Source of the DNA: Timema cristinae
Taxonomy: Eukaryota > Arthropoda > Insecta > Phasmatodea > Timematidae
NCBI GenBank assembly: GCA_039000515.1
Contig: JBCFYV010001001.1
Coordinates: forward strand, 4,577,993-4,641,992
Length of the DNA stretch: 64,000 bases
Reading direction: 5' to 3'
The notes beneath the pieces are model-generated. The model did no database searches. It saw only the letters and a list, made by a program, of their open reading frames with translations, and was not told the origin of the DNA. Numbering within the stretch: the first letter of the stretch is position 1; each line of letters starts with the position of its first letter. Shown here one piece after another: positions 56,640-64,000 of this stretch. The position numbers and the translations under genes are program-made.

Positions 56640-57640
56640 TCTAATATATTGAAAAAACGTGTTTTATTGTCATTGTCGTGCAGTAAAAGTCACAACTCCA
56701 AATTGTTCATAGTAGAAGTTGGCTGTTTTATCCATGTTGCTCAGCTTGTTAGAACTAATTGAAGAGGCAACGGCACATCCAACAAGAGTTAGTAAGTTCT
56801 CATTCGATATGGGACTTTTACAAATAGGTATATTTTTTATCACAGAAATTAATCTATTCATTTGAAAGAACTGGACTCTAATGTAATCCACAATACGATG
56901 TAGTCCATCAGCCAAACTTGTAAGACGGAAATCAGGATAGAATAATTTCAAAGCACTTGCGATTTTCATTATATACGCCATGGCATCCAAATATAACACC
57001 AGGACCTTCTCCACGTTAGCTCATCCAGGCCACACACTTTCAATTCATTATTCACGAATCTTTCAACATGATACGTATGTTCCATCACTTCTCAGTAAAT
57101 CAAATATGGTTTGGAAATATCCTTAGGATCTGTCTTACCTACCACAAGGTTCACAACAAAATTACCGTAAGCAACCGTGATTTCATCCACAACGACCCAT
57201 ATGAAGGCATCTCCCATGTAGTTTATTATCCTTTCCATTGTTTATTCATAATATATATGCAGATACCTCTTTCTGGGTATTGATTGATCAGGAGTTTGTC
57301 GCTTTCATTAGTGTCACAAGAAGGATGCACATTCAGGCCATTGGAAATTAAAGAATGGGATGTTCGCAGCGACCATTGCACTAGACAAGTCCTTACATAA
57401 TTAGTTTCTTTAACTGGAAGGAAGGCACCTGCATATTTGTTTAAAAAAAGGATTCTTAAAAAACCTCCGATTTTTTTAAAGTATGGAGTGTGTGCCGCAC
57501 ATGTTGCTACAATTGTGATTTTAATGGAACGTCCCATAGTTTTGTTGCAAGCTTGACACATTATAACTTTACTGTCGTCCATCATGCCCCATTTAATGTA
57601 GCCTCATTGCTTACCTTTGTCCAGAATTGACCACACGTCA
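56640..57640 (-). pseudogene. Decayed hAT-type transposase
   Basis: The minus strand encodes MCQACNKTMGR, LVQWSLRTSHSLISNG and DTNESDK. It then continues in another frame with IWVVVDEITV and NFVVNLVVGKTDP, and returns with MEKVLVLYLDAMAYIMKIAS, ALKLFYPDFRLTSLADGLHR and VRVQF-like text. The order (VDE-T-, KVLVLYSDA-type, FYPN-L-H-TCLAHGLHRV-type motifs) is that of a hAT-like transposase family common in arthropod genomes. Frameshifts and stops make it non-functional. Terminal repeats were not identified. Confidence 0.75.
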
Positions 57641-58416
57641 CTGATGGTAGCTGACTGTTGCAGTTGTCATGTATGATAGAGAACTAAATTATTGTTTGAC
57701 CAGTGACCATCCCTAATGTTCCTAAACACCTGGGGTCTATTTGTTCGAGGACTGTGTGTAACGCCAATTCATCTAGGCCGAGAGGCCTCCTCTGAGTAGT
57801 TAAACTTTAATTTATTAAAAAAAAAATTATTATTATTTTGAATGTTGGCATTACTTCAATTGATTTAATATTTGTTCATGTTGTATACCTACGCTTGTCT
57901 CTGCCTTAAACATAGTAGGGGTGGTAAGTTACAAATCTACTTGTAAATGTTTGCTAAATAAGCTGTACTATATATTTTACTAACTGTACAAAGTAATGAA
58001 AAGGGCCTATACTTTTTTATGGATCTTCAGTCATACGAACTTTTTGTATATTGAGACAACATTGGCGATCTTTAATCTAGTTGGTAATAGATTAAAAATA
58101 ATGTGAAGTGGATAAATTAGAGAGGTCACCCAGTTTTTATAAACAAACGGGAATAAATAAATGTTTTAATTAATTAATGTGTGCACTATGATACTTAAAC
58201 AAATACACAATCTTTATTGTTCATTTTTTTTCAAACAAAATTATCCGGACTAGAATGTTATTATTTTGATGTGCAATCGATTGGAAAATATCTCTTATCT
58301 TTGAATAATTGTCGAACTAAGAAATATTATCGAGTTTGTTTAAATACATATAGCGTAGTTATTTAATTATTACAATTAGATTTAATGTAATGAATCAGAC
58401 GGTATAGACCAATAGT

Positions 58417-58719
58417 CTAGCTCTTCTTAAAAAGAACGGATTTCTCTTCCCCCACAAGCTTGAACTGTGTCACGACGGAGTGCCCGAAGTAGGAAAGACG
58501 AATGAACAGAGATATCTCTCCCACCTTGCTGTTCTTCTTGTCTAGAAGAGGAAAAGAATCGCGCAGAGACTGAGAGACGGGCAGGCACATATAATCATCT
58601 CTGCCTTCCGTAGCTGAGCGGACCATTGAAACCATACCCTTGTTGAACTTCACGTACGTGTGGGCGAGCAGCGAGGAACTATGTTCATTCTTCTCGTTAA
58701 CAGATACTACCAGAGGTGC
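58417..58719 (-). CDS. DUF4497 gene exon 2 (stop codon)
   Basis: Acceptor TGACAG, 100 codons to TAG at 58417-58419. Starts APLVVSVNEKNEHSSSLLAH and includes YMCLPVSQSLRDSFPLLDKK. Confidence 0.75.
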   Translation of the reverse strand, partial: APLVVSVNEKNEHSSSLLAHTYVKFNKGMVSMVRSATEGRDDYMCLPVSQSLRDSFPLLDKKNSKVGEISLFIRLSYFGHSVVTQFKLVGEEKSVLFKKS

Positions 58720-61700
58720 CTGTCATAATGAAACTTTTAAATTAGGTGGACAGGAATGTCAATAATATAACATCAATCATCGTTACACTACGTTCATCTT
58801 GCTTGTTTTCAACAACCCTGTGACACTTCTCACTCATAGCATGTAGAAGTTCTAGTTCCAGTGATCAAACATTGCAGCTGAAAAGCGCTAGTATCTTGAC
58901 ATTTTAGCACGCGCGGGTGCAATTCAAATATTGTAAAGAAGTTAATATATTTTCTTACGATAATTTAGATGTAATACTATGTGTATAAAGTCCCCCCGAC
59001 CCAATGTACAGGGATAATTTATGTAAAAAGAATATATATTTAGCATTACCAAACAAATTTAAATGTTTTACACTCATTAGCAAACAATTATTGTAGTTGA
59101 CTGGTTTATTAAAAATAAGATTATTCTTTTAAGCTATTAATTATTTTCTATGGTCGCTATATTACTTAAAATAATAAAATTAAGGCTTTGTCGTTCAAAC
59201 TGAATTGTACACGTGCTAATATGTTAAGATACTAGCGCTGTTTAGCTTTAATAACTGATCACTGGAACTAAAGAGTAGCCAGAACCAGATATTATTCTAT
59301 ACCTTTGTTTCCACTATGTGACAGTTAAAATTATAAGACCAAGGTAATATTATAAACACCTACCGTACACGGAGTGAATACTCCGTACCCAGAAAGGTAG
59401 CATACTAAACTAACCTAATGGATTACGACTAAGGCCCAGTTTCATAGTCAAATTTAGTACGCCTCAAGTGCGGCGCTACACTAAGCACATGAAGACACCT
59501 ACCTAAACCAGAATGGAATGGGCCGTTCTCTCATAGGAAACTGGCCCATTCCATTCTGGTTTAGGTAGGTGTCGTCATGTATTTAGTGTAGCGCCACACT
59601 TGAGGCGTACTAAATTTGACTATGAAACTGGCCCATATATCTCTTATAAGCAATACAATCAGTGGCGTCTCGTGACCAAAATTCTTAGGTAGGCTTGGAA
59701 GGGGTGCCCCCAAGCGGAATAAAATATATATATTTTATGCTTCAAGAAGCTATTTGGAGGGTTTTATTTATGATAGTTGTGGTTTTGGGCGTCCTTCTGT
59801 TCTGGGATTTACATTATTGTGTTATTGTATTATAGACATATGCTCATAAACTTTCGTTTGTTAGCTTTCACTTATACACACATAAAAACAAAAGCACCTG
59901 CTACAATAAACTCCACAAAACTCTAAAGCCCGGTATACACGACACAACTTCTTGTAAAAAAAAGTTTGTGCAAGAAATTGTACAAGATCTTGGTCACATG
60001 AATTGCATAGAAATTTTAGTCAGTAACTGTTCACACGGCATTTGTGATTGCATACAATATTTGAAAAAAAAAGTGGCGTTTTTGTCCTTTTTATAGAAAA
60101 ATAATAATTGAATGATTTGGAAAATATTGGTATTTAATGTAAATAATTTCTTAATCATTCCCAAATTTTTTGATTTTAAAATTTTTAATTAAAAAAACAT
60201 CCGAAAAGCTTTATATTTGGGGTTTAGCCTCCTTAATTTATAATTATTTGTTTGTTTTCAAGAATTTAGCTGTTTTTCTTACAATCATTAAACAATTTTT
60301 TTTTTTAAGTAACTGTCTAGCAGATGAATTTTTCGTGTTTACAACTCAAAAGCTGTACAAGAAAACGTGTTCTAGTTCCTGAAACTGAATCAAATAAGTT
60401 GTGCAAAGCAGATCTTGTATAAGTTTTGGTGTTCGCACGACACCGTATTCAGGCTGCAACTTCTTGTACAACATTATGTAAAAGAAGTTGTGTCGTGTGT
60501 ACCGGGCTTAAAGATGTGTAGGCAGGGGGTCAGTACCTAGACTAGACAATATTAAGTTCCCCTTTCATGCCATACCTACACGATATGTTTTGAAAGGGTT
60601 AGAGAGGGTTAATGACTTCGGTTATAGTTTTCACCTTTCGGCCAATAGAAGTCATAGCTCGGCTGCTTGCATTTTTATCTGACATCTGCAGCTCTTCCTC
60701 TTCGCTTTCAACGAAATCTATGACGTCACAAATAAGAACTACACTAGCTAGAGCAATGGGAAGAAAGTCAAACAAATCCTGACTTTCAACCACCATTAGA
60801 TGGACTAGCGCACGTCTTGCATGCATGTTACGGTCAATGCCATGTATGTTTTTTTTCAAACCCACTGATGCTTGAATTACATTTAAATGATTACAAGGAG
60901 AATATTTTTGCAAACCTTAAATAAAACAATAACATATCTTCAATCAATGGCAAACAGTGCTTGCCTTGCTTGCCCTGACGCGACGCCACTGAATACCATA
61001 GTGTAATATAATATACCATCTACGGTGAGGGTGTAGGTGACAGCTAAGAGAAGGTTCTTTATTGTAAAAACTGGCGGGACGTCACTAATGTAAATCTATT
61101 TAGAAATATTATGTGCTTAGTAATACTATATCATCAATAAAAAGTCTTATCAAATGACTCTAATAATACTTTCAGCCAGTGTTCGCAATAAAGAACCTTC
61201 TGTTAACTATCACTTACCTACACTCTCACCGTAGTTAGACTCTATCTTACAGGTGCACCAAAAAGCAACTTTACCTAGATTTCCCCTTTCTTTTATTTAC
61301 CTTTTATTTATTCAATTACTTTAAAGTTACTGAATTGAAATGAAATAAATGGGAAGGTCCAAGTTCGAATTCTGGCTGAGTATACTGAGAAGGCTCTATC
61401 AAATAATTTCCAACTGTCACTCGATGCGAATGCGGGTTGGTTACTTATAATTACACCTTCCTCATTTCTGATCAATTATTTCAAAAGAGTGATGAAAGAA
61501 GAGTAGAAAAAAGAAAATTAACGTTTAGTTTTATGATATGGGGGCATGACCATTTTATACCTTGAGCATCATTAAGTTATTTTCATTTAATTTATTTTCA
61601 GATCTTTTATATGTGTGATATTAACTGTATATTCCAAAATAACTAGTTTAATATTATATTCATGTCATCTTGTTTACATTTTCATCAGTTGATCTGGACA

Positions 61701-62270
61701 AGGAAACCCAAGTCTACAAAATACTGATCTTGCAAGAGGACCCCATTGAGGATCCTCACTCTCAAGGGTGGCTTAGAGACTTGAAGAATATTATGGCTTT
61801 ATCTCGAGAGTGTTTAAATAATTCAAATTCAACTCCCCAAAAATCTAATGAGACGGAGTGCCCTTCATTCTCTAACCCCTTCTAATTATTTTCCACCCAT
61901 AAAATATTCTTCTTTACTCTCTGTCTCTTTATGCAACACCTTGACACTTGGCATAGCCTCAATATAGTGTAAACCATCAAATTATTTTCAAAATAAATGA
62001 TGTCGATAACGTTACCTTCTGCATGTTAATAAGCAATTCTTCAGGCTTCATGGGTAACAGGCAAGACTTGCCCCTAACGAGATTCTCAGGCTCATTCTGT
62101 CCCTCGGCATCTTGATCAATGTTAATATGGGGGAAACCAAGAAACTTTACTTTAATGCTAAGAGTTGAAGGAGTTCCTAGCTCAGAGACAGGAGACCAGG
62201 ATTTTATCTTCACTTTGTCCACCAAGACTTCCAGAAGAAATAATTGTCTTGATTTGCTATTTTTAGACAT
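58417..62270 (-). CDS. Small C2-like DUF4497 protein (MAP10 N-terminus-like), two exons
   Basis: Exons 62016-62270 and 58417-58719 join in phase 0 to give 185 residues. The start MSKNSKSRQLFLLEVLVDKV, the RGKSCLLPMKPEELL segment and the LRDSFPLLDKKNSKVGEISL then FIRLSYFGHSVVTQF segment follow the pattern of the DUF4497 C2-like domain at the N-terminus of vertebrate MAP10 (microtubule-associated protein 10), as I remember that family. The protein stops right after the domain, so it is a single-domain form. The exact relationship to MAP10 is an inference, and function is unproven. GC-richer coding exons contrast with AT-rich flanks, which supports a real gene. The 3.3-kb intron is filled with transposons. 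Another exon after the stop-bearing one is possible but not needed. Confidence 0.72.
58850..59290. mobile_element. Inverted-repeat element, TAGTTCCAGTGATCA ends
   Basis: The left end CTAGTTCCAGTGATCA is complementary to TGATCACTGGAACTAAAG at about 59256-59273. The ends are shared with the repeats at 14640 and 52430. No ORF. In the DUF4497 intron. Confidence 0.65.
59433..59634. mobile_element. Near-perfect palindrome (about 90-bp arms)
   Basis: The arm from CCCAGTTTCATAGTCAAATT to CCAGAATGGAATGGGCC is mirrored after a short loop by GGCCCATTCCATTCTGG to AATTTGACTATGAAACTGG with few mismatches. Fold-back MITE; such arms can form a long hairpin RNA if transcribed within the intron. Confidence 0.93.
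59660..60991 (-). mobile_element. hAT element with 8-bp target duplication, partly coding, carrying a nested MITE
   Basis: 1,332 bp. The ends CAGTGGCGTCTCGTGAC and the complement of CTGACGCGACGCCACTG are flanked by AATACAAT and AATACCAT (8 bp, one mismatch). The minus-strand frame at 60599-60913 (LNVIQASVGLKKNIHGIDRN, ALVHLMVVESQDLFDFLPIA) looks like an internal piece of a transposon protein. The MITE at 59927-60508 is inserted within it. Confidence 0.8.
59927..60508. mobile_element. MITE with AGCCCGGTATACACGACACA ends and TAA duplication
   Basis: 582 bp. Left end AGCCCGGTATACACGACACA and right end TGTGTCGTGTGTACCGGGCT are complementary with one or two changes, bordered on both sides by TAA. 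A 3-bp TWA target is typical of PIF/Harbinger. It is nested inside the hAT element. Confidence 0.85.
61023..61231. mobile_element. 209-bp MITE, TA target site
   Basis: The ends CGGTGAGGGTGTAGGTGA and the complement of CTACACTCTCACCG are followed inward by complementary GAGAAGGTTCTTTATTG and CAATAAAGAACCTTC. TA borders both ends. Tc1/mariner-type non-autonomous element. Confidence 0.88.
62016..62270 (-). CDS. DUF4497 gene exon 1
   Basis: 85 codons from ATG at 62270 to LLINMQK at a GTAACG donor. Holds the first half of the C2-like domain (FLLEVLVDKVKIKSW, then VRGKSCLLPM). Confidence 0.75.
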
Positions 62271-62690
62271 TATGTTTTTAATTTAAACTTTGCAATCAAA
62301 TGTGAATATCTTACTAGTGTAATTTTTCAGTGAAGTTAATTAATTTTAACAAGACAATAAAGAGAGTAATTGTTGCCTCGTGTTTTAACGGCTTTTTCCC
62401 ATTGTTAATACAACAATAGTTTCCAATCATTGTTTTCAATTCACAGTTGTTGACTTGGAAAACGTCAATTTCATAAAAAAAACTAAAGTCACGTACTTCC
62501 TTTGTCTAGCAACCAAAGTTATCAACAAATACATTAAAATGTGCAATGTCAAAGGTGAATTATATCTATTTATTGTTCCATAAATAGTAATTGTATTATT
62601 AATTCTACTACATACAGCTTGTTTGAAGACTATTCCAATACATATAAGCAATAATTAAATTAATGATCATTGCATAAAATGGGTACATAT

Positions 62691-63417
62691 TAGAGATACC
62701 AGTTTTTCGATTCCTAATCTCGATTTTGATTCCTAAATTTTTGCCTCGATTCTTCGATACTCTAGTCTTAATGGAATGGCCTGAAATGAAGTGGAAATGG
62801 CCATATTGGTTTATGTTAATAGAAACCAATTTGGCTGCCGTGATAGGTTAACTTTTTTATTTACCAATTTGATTTTATTCTGGAAATTTCGATAAACATC
62901 TATTAAATATTAATTAGACTTTTAAAACATTTTTGTCTTTACAAATTACAGTCTTGATTCTAATTTTGGCTTTAAAATTTTGAAATAAACTTTACCTATA
63001 TTATTATTACTATTTAATTCGTGACAGTAAATTTGCAAAGCATTCGTAATATATTTCTTAACACAGGGTTGGTATCTGTTAATATGGAGATTTATTTGTG
63101 TTTTTTCTTGAATACATTATGCTGCCACGTTAAATATGTTTACATATTGAAGCAAAACATCAATTTTTAGGTTTTCAAATCTAATCAATGCTTTTATAAG
63201 TTTTACTATACAAATATATGGAATAACTAACGAAAAAATGCGTTACAAATAGCCTTATATATTCAATATTCATTAATCTCTTCATAAAGCATTCACTATC
63301 ATTTGCACGTATCTTTAGGAAGCGAGGCATCAAGAATCGAGGTATTTTCTCGATTCTCAATCCTTTCGATATACTAAGAATCGATAAGTATCGAGGAATC
63401 GAATTTTCCCATCTCTA
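62691..63417. mobile_element. hAT-type MITE, GATGGGA family, with perfect 8-bp duplication
   Basis: 727 bp. It starts TAGAGATACCAGTTTTTCGATTCC-like and ends GGAATCGAATTTTCCCATCTCTA-like. It is flanked by GTACATAT on both sides (62683-62690 and 63418-63425). The intact duplication suggests a fairly recent insertion. It lies about 420 bp upstream of the DUF4497 start codon. Confidence 0.88.
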
Positions 63418-63756
63418 GTACATATATTTATTATTATTAGTTGTTCTGTCTTACGGCAGGTCCTTCTTCTCGTAGCCTTATGGGGTATTCTTAAATACAA
63501 TTTGAGTTTTAAACTCGAAGTTTTACAAAATAAATCTTGAATTTTGTTGTTATTAGTAAAAATTGATTTAATTATTTCGGGGCTACATTTGCCAATACTT
63601 TATAAGAGTAACTAATCGCGTGTTCAAACCCAGAGATAGGCACTATCGAACAATCCGATAATTTATAATTAACTCAAATTAATTTCATTTGATGGTGATC
63701 GTTCGTTAGTTGGCTTAGATAAGTAATGAAGACATCGACTAATAAAGTTAAGCCCC

Positions 63757-63990
63757 TTTCAGTAGCCGAATGGTCCAAGCCATTACTCTCGTGTTAGATT
63801 GGCCTGCTGATAGTGGGGAATTGGGGTTGGAATCACTGTTGGGTGTACCGAGTGTGGTCCTAGATAGTTTCCCACTCTCCTTCCATGTAAATGCGGCTAG
63901 TTCCCCTTTAAATGCTTTCTTCTTATTCTTACCCCATTAGGTTAATTACCATAAATGAGTATAGTTTGAACAGATAGTACGACGTGGAGA
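63757..63990 (+). mobile_element. tRNA-derived SINE, family 2 (plus orientation)
   Basis: AGTAGCCGAATGGTCCAAGC (head), the body with GATAGTTTCCCACTCTCC, and a tail ending AACAGATAGTACGACGTGGAG. Diverged. Confidence 0.65.
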
Positions 63991-64000
63991 TAAACAAAAA

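Noticed and set aside
61670..61885. Plus-strand 71-codon ORF opposite the DUF4497 gene
   Set aside because: No homology that I recognise and no supporting splice context; it may be chance within the intron.

Overview
The window is AT-rich eukaryotic nuclear DNA with small exons, GT-AG introns and dense transposon remnants. The exon proteins (an arthropod-style IFT172, an RPRD1-type CTD-binding protein and a small DUF4497 protein) and the transposon set (mariner, hAT, pogo, Penelope-like element, several tRNA-derived SINE families) suggest an arthropod, most likely an insect with a repeat-rich genome. The insect call is an inference. Nothing prokaryotic is present.

Layout. (1) 1-25,808, plus strand: the 3' half of IFT172, as 15 exons that I could join phase by phase and that encode about the C-terminal 960 residues. 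The WD40 N-terminal half lies upstream of the window. (2) 25,809-42,287: about 16 kb with no host gene, holding SINEs, a dead pogo/Tigger transposase, and a Penelope-like element (about 34.76-39.19 kb) flanked by inverted terminal repeats and invaded by a complete 1,331-bp mariner and by a SINE. (3) 42,288-52,245, minus strand: a complete six-exon RPRD1 gene, tail-to-tail with IFT172. (4) 52,246-58,416: intergenic, with a decayed hAT transposase and a SINE. (5) 58,417-62,270, minus strand: a two-exon gene for a 185-residue C2-like DUF4497 protein related to the N-terminus of MAP10. Its single 3.3-kb intron is packed with nested DNA transposons. (6) 62,271-64,000: a hAT-type MITE with perfect 8-bp target duplications, and a SINE.

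The host genes have separate roles. IFT172 is an IFT-B subunit needed for cilia; in insects these are on sensory neurons and sperm. RPRD1 binds the RNA polymerase II C-terminal domain. The DUF4497 protein may be microtubule-linked, by family resemblance only.

The most unusual signals are at IFT172 splice sites. Exon 14's 5' splice site is the first unit of a roughly 10-unit, 48-bp minisatellite that copies the donor about nine times, and the second donor would add 16 codons in frame. Exon 6's 3' splice site is tandemly duplicated in an 85-bp unit. Three single-base indels in homopolymer runs (two in IFT172, one in RPRD1) break otherwise perfect reading frames; unpolished assembly error is the simplest reading. 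Two different SINE families share one 3' tail, suggesting a common LINE partner.
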